Part shown: piece by piece, positions 8,233 to 15,475 of the stretch
How positions within the stretch are numbered: position 1 is the stretch's first letter
Layout of the letters: the number at the start of each line of letters is the position of its first letter
NCBI RefSeq assembly: GCF_900116515.1
Contig: NZ_FPBA01000003.1
Location: forward strand, 186,001 to 250,000
Reading direction: 5' to 3'
Source: Geodermatophilus amargosae
GTDB lineage: Bacteria > Actinomycetota > Actinomycetes > Mycobacteriales > Geodermatophilaceae
DNA: 64,000 nt
Notes under the pieces: model-generated
The model's database searches: none
Seen by the model: the letters and a program-made list of their open reading frames with translations, nothing else
What the model was told of the DNA's origin: nothing
Position numbers and translations under genes: made by a program

Positions 8233-9051
8233 GTGACGGGTGACGGGCTGCGGTGGGCGGTGACCGACGGGCCGGACGGGACGGCTGCGGTCGAACTGCC
8301 CGGCGACGACGACGCCGCGCGGCTGCTCGAGGAACAGGCCCGCGGCGGGTTCTGGTGCGCGCGCGAGGCCGGCGGCTGCGGCGGCCGGCTCGAGGTCGCG
8401 TACCGGCCGCTGCCCGTGTTCCGGCACACCGGGGACGCGCCGTGCGCCTTCGTCCGGCAGGAGGACGCGGCCGGCGCCGCCTACGACTCCCTCCGGTACC
8501 GGCGGCCGCTGGTCGCGTGGCTCACCGCGCAGGGCCACACGCCCCGGGTCGAGCGGACGCCCCGGCGCAGCGGCCACCCCGGCCTGCACGTGGTCGTGGC
8601 CGGCGTCGGCGTCCTGGAGGTCCAGCTCGCCCCGCTGTCCGACACCGCCTGGCGCGAGCGCGACGACCGGCTGCGCCGCGAGACCCCCTCGGTCACCTGG
8701 CTCTACGGACCCGGTGCCGACGACGCGGCGGCCACCGAGGCCGGCGTCCGCGGCGCCGCGCTGCTGCTGCGGCGGCACGACCGCGGCCTGCTCGTCGGCG
8801 TCCGGGACGCCGACGGGGCGACGCGCTGGATGCGGCTCGGCGCCTGCCGGCTCACCGCCGACGGCCTGGAGGCGTCCGGTCTCGCCGAGGCCCGCGCCCG
8901 GCACGCGCGGCGCAGCAGCGAGCGGGAGGAGACGGCACGCCGGGCGGGACAGGCGACGCGGCGCGGGCAGCGGGCCGGCAGGGCGCCCCGGTTGCCGGAG
9001 CCCGAGCCCCTGCCGTTCCCGACCGTGGGCCACGTCCCGGAAGCCGGCTAG
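8233..9051 (+). CDS. CoiA-like competence/nuclease family protein
   Basis: A 272-residue protein with an N-terminal zinc-ribbon-like region (FWCAREAGGCGG... APCAF) and a central stretch ending VLEVQLAPLS followed by WRERDDRLRR, which matches the layout of CoiA-family PD-(D/E)xK nucleases. The acidic residue expected before the EVQ strand is not obvious (the sequence is SGHPGLHVVV), so catalysis is doubtful. The C-terminus is basic and low-complexity. TACCGT at 8220-8225 lies 7 nt before GTG 8233 with no Shine-Dalgarno site, suggesting a leaderless mRNA. Its TAG overlaps the stop of the convergent TfoX-like gene at a CTAG. Confidence 0.5.
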   Translation: MTGDGLRWAVTDGPDGTAAVELPGDDDAARLLEEQARGGFWCAREAGGCGGRLEVAYRPLPVFRHTGDAPCAFVRQEDAAGAAYDSLRYRRPLVAWLTAQGHTPRVERTPRRSGHPGLHVVVAGVGVLEVQLAPLSDTAWRERDDRLRRETPSVTWLYGPGADDAAATEAGVRGAALLLRRHDRGLLVGVRDADGATRWMRLGACRLTADGLEASGLAEARARHARRSSEREETARRAGQATRRGQRAGRAPRLPEPEPLPFPTVGHVPEAG

Positions 9052-9057
9052 GGCGTG
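9043..9057. repeat. 15-bp direct repeat, left copy, flanking TfoX/DinB block
   Basis: GCCGGCTAGGGCGTG occurs here and again at 10178-10192, 1135 bp apart. The left copy covers the overlapping stop codons of the CoiA-like and TfoX-like genes; the right copy covers the stop of the His-rich protein gene. A looser match (CACGTCCCG) precedes both copies. Confidence 0.7.
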
Positions 9058-9443
9058 CTCGCCTCTTCAGGGACGGAGGCCGCGGGAGTGCCGTTCGGTC
9101 GACGCTCCGCTGTCTTCTCCGCGTTGTACTCCAGCACGGCGTCGATCCAGAACTGCAGGTCCGCGTCTTCCGTGAGCGCCTCTCGATCGACGGCGATCCA
9201 CCCCTCGCCCATCGACCGGCCCGTGCCCATCTCCGCCCGGCGGGCCCCGACCACCCCGAGGTACTCGGCATCACGACTGCGGGACACGCGCACGAGCAGG
9301 GCGCCCCCGCCGCCCGAGACGCAGGCGACCATCCTCTCGTCGACCATGAAGGCGAGGCCACCGAACATCCTGACCTCGCGGACGTCGTCCTCGTCCGAGA
9401 CAGCAGCGCGGACGCGTTGCGCGAGCTCGGCATCGTGAGCCAC
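9048..9443 (-). CDS. TfoX N-terminal domain protein
   Basis: A 131-residue protein. VRMFGGLAFMVDERMVACV and LLVRVSRSRDAEYLG are the conserved TfoX/Sxy N-terminal domain strands. The C-terminal TfoX domain is absent, as in many actinobacterial members, whose role is unknown; the name comes from a competence regulator in Haemophilus, and that role should not be assumed. GTG 9443 is chosen because AGGAGGG lies just upstream on the minus strand. It is 44 bp downstream of the DinB-family gene and probably co-transcribed with it. Confidence 0.8.
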   Translation of the reverse strand: MAHDAELAQRVRAAVSDEDDVREVRMFGGLAFMVDERMVACVSGGGGALLVRVSRSRDAEYLGVVGARRAEMGTGRSMGEGWIAVDREALTEDADLQFWIDAVLEYNAEKTAERRPNGTPAASVPEEASTP

Positions 9444-9487
9444 TCGTCCTCTCCCTCCTGGCGGACCGGGGAGCCCAGGTCCTCCGG

Positions 9488-10114
9488 TCAGGCCAGTCGG
9501 CCGCGCAACGTCGGTACGCCGTCGCCGCCGAGGTGGCGGAGTGCGGTCGTGCGGCCGGTGATCGCCAGCAGGAGCGCCTCGGCGTCGCCGCGCACCGTGG
9601 GGCCGCTGCCGTGAGCCCAGTCGATGTCGGTCGCCTCGAAGCGCAACCCGCCCAGCGTGCCCGCGGAGACGACGCCTCTGACGGGAGCGGCGGTCAGGTA
9701 GGTCAGCGACGTGCGCAGGCGCTCCTCGGGGGCCTCGCGCGGCAGCCCCAGCGGCCAGCGGATGTCCAGGCCGTGTACCAGGAGGTCGGTGAGGGGTGCC
9801 TCGGGACCTGAACCGGGAGGGGTGAACCGCGAGTCGGCTCTCCGACGCAACACCTCGGTGAGATCGCCGACGGGCCGACGTGCCTGCTCGCGGGTCAGCC
9901 GGACGTTCGCTCGGTCGAAGTCCCCGCGGCACGCCAGCATGGCCATCACGAACTTCGGGGTGCTCACCTCGAGGGGCACGACCAGGTGCGCGACCACGTC
10001 GTGGACGCTCCACTCGCTGCACAGGCTCTGCGTCGCCCGCTGCTCGTCCGTCAGTCCGGACACCAGGGCGGCCAGACCGCGACGCTCGTCGGCGATCTCC
10101 GCGAACGTGTCCAC
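9488..10114 (-). CDS. Maleylpyruvate isomerase-like DinB-family enzyme (mycothiol-dependent type)
   Basis: A 208-residue four-helix-bundle protein. CSEWSVHDVVAHLV near residues 32-45 and LVHGLDIRWPLG near 111-122 carry the conserved His residues of the DinB/YfiT metal site. Members of this family in actinobacteria are mycothiol-dependent isomerases or S-transferases; the actual substrate is not predictable. It precedes the TfoX-like gene with a 44-bp gap. Both lie between the two copies of a 15-bp direct repeat and may have entered as one block. Confidence 0.8.
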   Translation of the reverse strand: MDTFAEIADERRGLAALVSGLTDEQRATQSLCSEWSVHDVVAHLVVPLEVSTPKFVMAMLACRGDFDRANVRLTREQARRPVGDLTEVLRRRADSRFTPPGSGPEAPLTDLLVHGLDIRWPLGLPREAPEERLRTSLTYLTAAPVRGVVSAGTLGGLRFEATDIDWAHGSGPTVRGDAEALLLAITGRTTALRHLGGDGVPTLRGRLA

Positions 10115-10177
10115 GGGGTCATCGTGGCAGGCCGATCACGGGCACGTCCCGAGTCCCCCATGGCCTACGCACGAGGA

Positions 10178-10192
10178 GCCGGCTAGGGCGTG
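10178..10192. repeat. 15-bp direct repeat, right copy
   Basis: An exact second copy of the repeat at 9043-9057. It ends the 1.1-kb TfoX/DinB segment and contains the TAG (minus strand) of the next gene at 10183. Confidence 0.7.
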
Positions 10193-10578
10193 GACGCGGG
10201 CTGCGACCCCGCGTCGGCGCCCGCCCGCGGCGGCTCGTCGAGCCGCTCGGCCGGCCGGGACCGCCAGGGCAGGTGCACCTGCGGGAGGTGCACGTGCGGC
10301 AGGTGCACGTGCGGGTGCGGCAGCCGGGCCACGAGGCCGGCCGGCAGGTGCACGTGCGGCAGGTGCAGGTGCGGGCGGTCCTCCCCCGCGCCGTCCCCGT
10401 GCGCACGGTGCCCCAGCGCGGCCACCCAGCCGCTGCGCGCTGTCTCCGCACGGGCCCTCGCGGCGGCCTGGGCCGCCCGGTGGTCGCGCTCCCACCGGGC
10501 GGTGTTGCTCCGTGCCATGGCGGTGACCAACCCGGTCACCACGAAGAAGCCGACGACACTGACGACTGCCCACTTCAT
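10183..10578 (-). CDS. Membrane-anchored His-rich HVHLP-repeat protein, unknown function
   Basis: A 131-residue protein I do not recognise as a family. Residues 2-21 form one hydrophobic segment, either a signal anchor or an uncleaved signal. Residues 30-50 are a basic/Ala-rich helix. Residues 70-103 contain ten histidines in an H-x-H pattern, built from HVHLP-type units (LHLPHVHLP, HPHVHLPHVHLPQVHLP). The tail is Pro/Ala-rich. The matching DNA is itself repetitive (CACGTGCGGCAGGTG units at about 10270-10370). Alternating His on an extended strand suggests metal binding outside the membrane, but this is inference. Confidence 0.6.
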   Translation of the reverse strand: MKWAVVSVVGFFVVTGLVTAMARSNTARWERDHRAAQAAARARAETARSGWVAALGHRAHGDGAGEDRPHLHLPHVHLPAGLVARLPHPHVHLPHVHLPQVHLPWRSRPAERLDEPPRAGADAGSQPASTP

Positions 10579-10718
10579 GGCGGTCCTCCCCTGGACCCCA
10601 CCGCGCCCGGGCTACCGGGAACCGCGGTGGTGAGCGCAGGATCCCGCCGCTGCCGTTCCGCGACAAGCCGTCCGTGCGGCTCGCCGCGCGACACGCCGGT
10701 GAGGTGTCCGGCAGCGCC

Positions 10719-11807
10719 TCAGAACCGCAGCACGGCCTGCAGCGGCGGGGCGGGCAGCCGGCGCCCGGCGAGGTCGGCCAGCAGCCGCGGACCCTCCTCG
10801 AACGGCACCACGTCGGTGACCAGGTGCCGCAGGACGTCGTCGCCGCGCTCGCGGAGCAGGTCCAGGGTGACGTCGGCCAGCGCCCGCCGCGGCCACTCGC
10901 CGGCCATCCCGCGCGGCACCCGGCTGATCTGGGCGCACACCACCGCCAGACCGTTGTGGTGGAACTCCTCGCCGAGCCGGACCGCCTCCGCGCCCGCCTG
11001 GTAGAAGCCCAGGTCGATCACGACGCCCTGCGGCCGCAGCGCCTTGAGCCCGGTGGCCAGTGCGGTGTCGTGGCCCTGGCACTGCAGGACGAGGTCGGCG
11101 CCGGCGTCGCCGGGTGCGTGCCGCCAGCGCTGCTTGACCTCGGGCCAGGCGCCGCCGTCCACGGTCGCGAGCCCCAGCGTCTCCGCGACCGCACGGCGCG
11201 CGGGCGAGGACTCGGCGACGACGACGTCGGCGGCGCCGTGCCGCACGGCCAGCATCGCCGACAGCAGCCCGATGACGCCGGCGCCGGTGACCAGCACGTG
11301 CCGGTCGCGGACGCCCTCGCCGACCCCGCCGGCGGGCCCGGCGAACTGCGCGGTGGCGTGCAGCAGGCCGTTGACGCAGATCGGGCCCATCTGGGCGAGG
11401 TAGACGCCGAGCAGCGGGTCGAGGTCCTCCGCCACCGGGATGACGTGCGCGGTCGCCGGGTCGGCGCAGCGGCCGGTGCGGTGGCCGTAGGCCATGGCCA
11501 CCCGGGCGCCCTCGGCCAGGTCGGGCGTGCGGCTCTCGGTGACCGTCCCGACCTCCATGTAGCCCAGGCCGCTCACCGGGTAGCCGGCGGTCGGGCCGCC
11601 GGGGGCGAACGAGCGCAGGTCGGGGTCCCAGGAGGTGGCGTGGTGCGGGTCCGTGCCGCGCACCAGCGCCACCTCGGTGCCGGCGCTGACGCCGCTGAAC
11701 TCGGTGGCCACCCACGCCTGGCCGGGGCCGGGCTCGGGCTCGGTGTCGTCGAGGACGGCCGGCTGCCCCGGTGCGACGACGCCGATGGTCCGCACCGGCC
11801 GGGTCAC
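10719..11807 (-). CDS. Zinc-type (MDR superfamily) dehydrogenase
   Basis: A 362-residue medium-chain dehydrogenase/reductase. The Rossmann motif is VTGAGVIGLLSAMLA; the N-terminal half has the GroES-like fold (GPGQAWVATEFSGVSAGTE). The Cys/His zinc ligands and the four-Cys structural loop of classical alcohol dehydrogenases are not evident, so it may be zinc-free. It starts with GTG overlapping the stop of the upstream Gfo/Idh/MocA gene by 4 nt, so the two oxidoreductases are co-translated. That pairing usually handles sugars or cyclitols; no transporter lies beside them to narrow the substrate. Confidence 0.8.
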   Translation of the reverse strand: MTRPVRTIGVVAPGQPAVLDDTEPEPGPGQAWVATEFSGVSAGTEVALVRGTDPHHATSWDPDLRSFAPGGPTAGYPVSGLGYMEVGTVTESRTPDLAEGARVAMAYGHRTGRCADPATAHVIPVAEDLDPLLGVYLAQMGPICVNGLLHATAQFAGPAGGVGEGVRDRHVLVTGAGVIGLLSAMLAVRHGAADVVVAESSPARRAVAETLGLATVDGGAWPEVKQRWRHAPGDAGADLVLQCQGHDTALATGLKALRPQGVVIDLGFYQAGAEAVRLGEEFHHNGLAVVCAQISRVPRGMAGEWPRRALADVTLDLLRERGDDVLRHLVTDVVPFEEGPRLLADLAGRRLPAPPLQAVLRF

Positions 11808-12757
11808 AGCTGCACCGTCCCGCCGTCGGCCGCGGCGGCCTGCGCGACGGCCACCGCGACCCGGTGGGTGCGCAGCGCCTCGGCGTAGGGCGCCCGGACG
11901 TCGTCGCCCTCCCCGCGGACGGCGGCGACGAACGCGGCGTCCTCGACCGCGATCGGGTCGGCCTGCCGCGGCACGGTGCGCTCCCCCGCCGCGTCGGTGA
12001 TCCGCAGCTCGTGCTCGGTGAGCTCCAGGCCCAGACCGGGGGCGACCACCTGCACGCCGATCCGGTAGCGGCGCGGGGCCACGCAGCTGTTGGAGAACGT
12101 GCCCACCGCGCCGCTCTCGTAGCGCAGCGAGGCGGTGCAGACATCGAGGACGTCACCCGGCCCGTCCGGCGAGCGCCCGCCGGTGGCGAACCCGCCGGCG
12201 ACCTCCCCGGCCAGCACCCGGCCGACGTCGAGCAGGTGGGTGGCCTGCTCGACGGTCTGCCCGCCGGACTGGTCCTGCCGTGCCCACCACGGCACGTTCG
12301 GCGCCGTGTCCAGCCACGCGCCGAGCAGCAGCCGCGGCGGTGCGTCGGCGAGCAGCCCGCGGGCCTGCTCGAGGGTGTCCAGGTAGCGCCAGTGGTAGCC
12401 GACGGCGGTGAGCAGACCGGCCGCCTCGATCCGCGCGGCCAGCCGCTCGGCGGTCGGCAGGTCGCCGGCCAGCGGCTTCTCCACGAACAGCGGCAGGCCG
12501 GCGTCGACCGCGGCCTCCTCCACGTCGCCGTGCTGGTGCGGCGGCACGCAGACGTAGAGGGCGTCGAGGTCCTCGCCGTCGAGGAGGTCCTGCCACGAGC
12601 CGTACGCCGTCGCCCCGGCCCGCTTGGCGAGGGCCCGCGCCCGGTCGGCCTGCGGATCGGCCACGCCGGCCACGGCGACCCCGTCGAGGGCGGTCAGGGA
12701 CTCCACGTGCCGGCCGGCGATGAAGCCGGCTCCCACCACTCCGATGCGCGTCGTCAC
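11804..12757 (-). CDS. Gfo/Idh/MocA family oxidoreductase
   Basis: A 317-residue NAD(P)-dependent enzyme. IGVVGAGFIAGRHVE at the N-terminus is the dinucleotide fold; VEKPLAGD (about residues 93-100) is the family signature whose Lys is catalytic; WARQDQSGGQTVEQATHLLD carries the D-x3-H-like catalytic region. Such enzymes oxidise sugars, inositols or reduce keto-sugars. The start is GTG 12757. It is the first gene of a two-gene operon and reads away from the 28-bp tandem array and ion channel gene, so the 288-bp gap to 13046 is a divergent promoter region. Confidence 0.85.
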   Translation of the reverse strand: MTTRIGVVGAGFIAGRHVESLTALDGVAVAGVADPQADRARALAKRAGATAYGSWQDLLDGEDLDALYVCVPPHQHGDVEEAAVDAGLPLFVEKPLAGDLPTAERLAARIEAAGLLTAVGYHWRYLDTLEQARGLLADAPPRLLLGAWLDTAPNVPWWARQDQSGGQTVEQATHLLDVGRVLAGEVAGGFATGGRSPDGPGDVLDVCTASLRYESGAVGTFSNSCVAPRRYRIGVQVVAPGLGLELTEHELRITDAAGERTVPRQADPIAVEDAAFVAAVRGEGDDVRAPYAEALRTHRVAVAVAQAAAADGGTVQL

Positions 12758-12841
12758 CGGCCCGTCCTGCCCTCGCCGTCCCGTCGGCAACCCCTGCCCG
12801 GTTCGGCGCGAGGACGGCTGGACGGAGGTCGCGCTGGACCC

Positions 12842-12994
12842 GAGCGCCTGGGAGCGGGGCGCCGGACCCGTGCGCCTGGGAGCGGGGCGCCGGACCCGTG
12901 CGCCTGGGAGCGGGGCGCCGGACCCGAGCGCCTGGGAGCGGGGCGCCGGACCCGAGCGCCTGGGAGCGGGGCGCCGGACCCGCGCGCCCGGGTC
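12842..12994. repeat. 28-bp tandem repeat array (five copies plus a partial sixth)
   Basis: Five consecutive 28-bp units start at 12842, 12870, 12898, 12926 and 12954, with a degenerate start of a sixth at 12982. The core is GCGCCTGGGAGCGGGGCGCC, so each unit ends in the palindrome GGCGCC. Only the third position varies (GAG or GTG). ACGGAGGTCG flanks the array on both sides (12822-12831 and 12999-13008). The period is not a multiple of three, and the array sits in the divergent region 12758-13045, which holds no other gene. Confidence 0.85.
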
Positions 12995-13045
12995 CTGCAC
13001 GGAGGTCGTGCTCTGCCGGGGATCACCTGCTGGCACGCTCCCCGC

Positions 13046-13945
13046 GTGGGGTCCGCGGCCGGGTGGGGAGCGACGGCGGTCGGCGCGGTGCTGGTGCTGC
13101 TGGCGCTGCGGGACATCGTCCACACGCTCTGGCACCCCAGCAGCCGCGGCGGGCTCAGCCGCCGGCTCATGCACGTCGTCTGGCGCGCCGCACGGCGGGC
13201 CCGGCACCGGCAGCGGCTGGGGTTCCTCGGTGGGCCGGTGACCATGGGCGCCGTCGTGCTGGCCTGGGTGCTGCTCCTGGTGCTGGGCTGGACGCTGGTC
13301 TACTGGCCGCACCTGCCCGAGGGCTTCGTCTACGGCAGCGGGCTGGAGACCGCCGGCCGCGGGCGCCTGATCGACGCGGTCTACCTGTCCATCGTGACCC
13401 TGGCGACCCTCGGCTTCGGCGACATCGTCCCGGAGAGCTCGTGGCTGCGGATCGCCGTCCCGGTGCAGGCGCTCATCGGGTTCGTGCTGCTCACCGCCGC
13501 GGTCACCTGGGTGCTGCAGGTCTACCCGGCACTGAGCCGGCGGCGGGCGCTCGCGCTGCGGCTGGCACTGCTGGATCGCACCGGCCCGTCCGTACCGGAC
13601 CCGGGCGTGCTGCGGGAGGTCGCCGGCGACCTGGTGCGCGTGCGGGTGGACCTCACGCAGCACGCCGAGACCTACTACTTCGGCGACGTCGAGCCCGAGA
13701 CCGCGCTGCCCCGGCAGCTGCCGGTGGCGCTGCGGCTCGCCGACGCCGCCCGCTCCTGTCCCGACGACGCCGTCCGCAGCAGCGGGGAGTACCTCGCGCT
13801 GGTGCTCGAGGACCTGACCGGCGTGCTCGACCGCCAGTTCCTCCATCGCGGCGGCGCCGTCGGGGACCTCGTGGCCGCCTACGCCGACGACCACGGGCAC
13901 CCGCACCCCGGACCGGGATCGGTTGGCCCGCGGTCCCCCGGGTAG
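13046..13945 (+). CDS. Two-TM potassium-channel-like ion channel
   Basis: A 299-residue protein. Hydrophobic helices lie at about residues 8-28, 65-88 and 137-159, and the pore signature TLATLGFGD (118-126) is a variant of the K+ channel TVGYGD filter; Leu for Val and Phe for Tyr occur in some family members. The soluble C-terminus (160-299) is helical and lacks a recognisable RCK nucleotide-binding motif. It would conduct K+ or another monovalent cation across the plasma membrane. GTG 13046 was chosen as the first start near the conserved N-terminus; CACGCT at 13035-13040 could be a -10 for a leaderless transcript. Confidence 0.8.
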   Translation: MGSAAGWGATAVGAVLVLLALRDIVHTLWHPSSRGGLSRRLMHVVWRAARRARHRQRLGFLGGPVTMGAVVLAWVLLLVLGWTLVYWPHLPEGFVYGSGLETAGRGRLIDAVYLSIVTLATLGFGDIVPESSWLRIAVPVQALIGFVLLTAAVTWVLQVYPALSRRRALALRLALLDRTGPSVPDPGVLREVAGDLVRVRVDLTQHAETYYFGDVEPETALPRQLPVALRLADAARSCPDDAVRSSGEYLALVLEDLTGVLDRQFLHRGGAVGDLVAAYADDHGHPHPGPGSVGPRSPG

Positions 13946-14001
13946 CCCGGCACCGCGGGAGCCGACCGGGCCCGTCCGACTCCAGTTGCAGCGAGGACCC
14001 G

Positions 14002-14421
14002 ATGACCGAGAGCACCCCCTCCGCGAGCGCCTCGACAGCCGAGCTCCTGCAGACGCTGAGCACCGAGCTGACGACGCTCGTCCAGCGGGAGCTGGAGCAG
14101 GCCAGGGCCGAGATCTCCGGGAAGGCGAAGCGGGCCGGGCGGGCGGCCGCCCTGCTGGGCGGTGCGGCAGGGCTCGGCGTCCTGGCGGTCGGCACGTCGA
14201 GCGCGCTGCTGGTGCGGCTGCTCGAGCGCCGCCTCTCCCCGTCCGCCGCCGCGGCCGTGGCGACGCTGCTCTACGGCGGGGGCGCCGCCGTCCTGGCGTC
14301 CACCGCGCGGCAGGAGCTGCGCCGGGCCGGGTCGCTGCTGCCGGAGCGGACGGTGGCCAGCGTGCGCGAGGACGTGCGGGTGGCGACGACCGCCGCCGGC
14401 ACGCCGCCGCCGGCCGGCTGA
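14002..14421 (+). CDS. Phage-holin-like DUF1469 family membrane protein
   Basis: A 139-residue protein with an acidic amphipathic N-terminus (LLQTLSTELTTLVQRELEQARAE), two hydrophobic helices (about residues 49-72 and 80-100) and a hydrophilic tail. This is the layout of the actinobacterial phage_holin_3_6/DUF1469 family, which despite its name is mostly chromosomal and of unknown function, often linked to envelope stress. ATG 14002 has GCGAGGA upstream. The stop is 18 bp before the rhodopsin GTG, so the two are probably one transcript. Confidence 0.75.
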   Translation: MTESTPSASASTAELLQTLSTELTTLVQRELEQARAEISGKAKRAGRAAALLGGAAGLGVLAVGTSSALLVRLLERRLSPSAAAAVATLLYGGGAAVLASTARQELRRAGSLLPERTVASVREDVRVATTAAGTPPPAG

Positions 14422-14439
14422 CCCGCGGGAGCCTGTGCC

Positions 14440-15417
14440 GTGGACGTGGTCGACACGCCGACCCCCGAGCTGCAGACGATGTCGCTGGGCCTCTACGACC
14501 TGGTGCACTTCGCGCTGATGGCGGCGGGGTTCGCCCTCTTCGCCTACTTCCTCTACACCTGGGCCGGCCGGCAGGAGGTGGGCCGGCGCTACCGGCCGGC
14601 GATGCACGCCGGCCTGTGCCTCGCGGCGATCGCGACGGTCAGCTACCTGGTCCTGTTCCTGAAGTGGGACAGCGGCTTCACGCTCGTCGACGGCGTGTAC
14701 GAGCCCAACGCCGAGGCGCGGTTCACCGGCTCGACGCGGTATCCCGACTGGGCGGTCACCGTCCCGCTGCTGACGGTCGAGCTGCTCGCGGTCTGCTCGC
14801 TGTCCGGGAAGCGGGCGCGGAACCTGCGTGCCACCACCGTGGCCGCCGCCTTCCTCATGATCCTCACCGGCTACGTCGGCGCGCAGCTGGTCGCCGACGG
14901 CCGCGACCGCACCGCCCTGGTGGTCTGGGGGCTGGTCAGCACCGCGTTCTTCGCCTACCTGTACGTGGCCCTGATCGGCGCCGTGCGCGCCTCGCTCCCG
15001 CACATGGGCCGCGAGGCCGGGGTGAGCCTGCGCAACGCCACGATCGTGCTGCTGGCCGCCTTCGGCGTGTACCCGCTGGTCTACGCGATCCCGGTCTTCG
15101 CCGACGTCACGCCGGCCTGGTCCGCGACCGTGCAGGTGGCCTACTCCGCTGCCGACGTCGTGGCCAAGGTCGGCTTCGGGCTGCTGGTCCACAAGGTCGC
15201 CCTGCTGCGGACCGCCGAGGACGTCGCGGCGGGCGTGGACACCCACCCCGAGCCGGTATGGATCAGCAACGTGCACCACAGCGAGGGCGTGCTCCCCGAG
15301 GTGGGACACCCACGGCACCCGCACGAGCACTCCGCGCCTGCGCACCTGCGCGGGCGGGAGGACCACGACGACGGCGCCCGCGGCGGGGCCACCCGGGCGC
15401 CGTCCGACCCGGGGTGA
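14440..15417 (+). CDS. Type-1 microbial rhodopsin (proton-pump-like, DTE motif) with His-rich tail
   Basis: A 325-residue seven-helix protein. Helix C reads RYPDWAVTVPLLTVE, giving the counterion Asp103, Thr107 and proton-donor position Glu114, the D-T-E triad of proteorhodopsin-type pumps. Helix G has Asp239 and the retinal-binding Lys243 (SAADVVAK). Gly164 in WGLVSTAFF lies where xanthorhodopsin-like pumps have a carotenoid-admitting glycine. Helix F has Phe208 three residues before YP, where Trp is nearly universal, and the distal half of helix B shows no His. About 70 residues follow helix G and are rich in His (HPRHPHEH). It probably forms an operon with the holin-like gene upstream. No retinal-synthesis gene is in the window. 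Confidence 0.9.
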   Translation: MDVVDTPTPELQTMSLGLYDLVHFALMAAGFALFAYFLYTWAGRQEVGRRYRPAMHAGLCLAAIATVSYLVLFLKWDSGFTLVDGVYEPNAEARFTGSTRYPDWAVTVPLLTVELLAVCSLSGKRARNLRATTVAAAFLMILTGYVGAQLVADGRDRTALVVWGLVSTAFFAYLYVALIGAVRASLPHMGREAGVSLRNATIVLLAAFGVYPLVYAIPVFADVTPAWSATVQVAYSAADVVAKVGFGLLVHKVALLRTAEDVAAGVDTHPEPVWISNVHHSEGVLPEVGHPRHPHEHSAPAHLRGREDHDDGARGGATRAPSDPG

Positions 15418-15475
15418 CCGTGCCGCCGCCCCCGGGACCCGGCCGGCACCCTCGCTCGGCCCCCGCGCGGGGCGC

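Noticed and set aside
8233..9443. A competence operon (CoiA plus TfoX)
   Set aside because: The genes are convergent, not co-transcribed, and TfoX-domain proteins in actinobacteria are not shown to act in competence.
10260..10400. Possible CRISPR-like array in the CACGTGCGGCAGGTG repeats
   Set aside because: Units are short, uneven and code for HVHLP in an open frame; there are no spacers or cas genes.
12842..12994. CRISPR array
   Set aside because: The 28-bp units are directly adjacent with no spacers.
14002..14421. Prophage remnant suggested by the holin-like gene
   Set aside because: No endolysin, integrase, attachment site or other phage gene is nearby; this holin-named family is mostly chromosomal.
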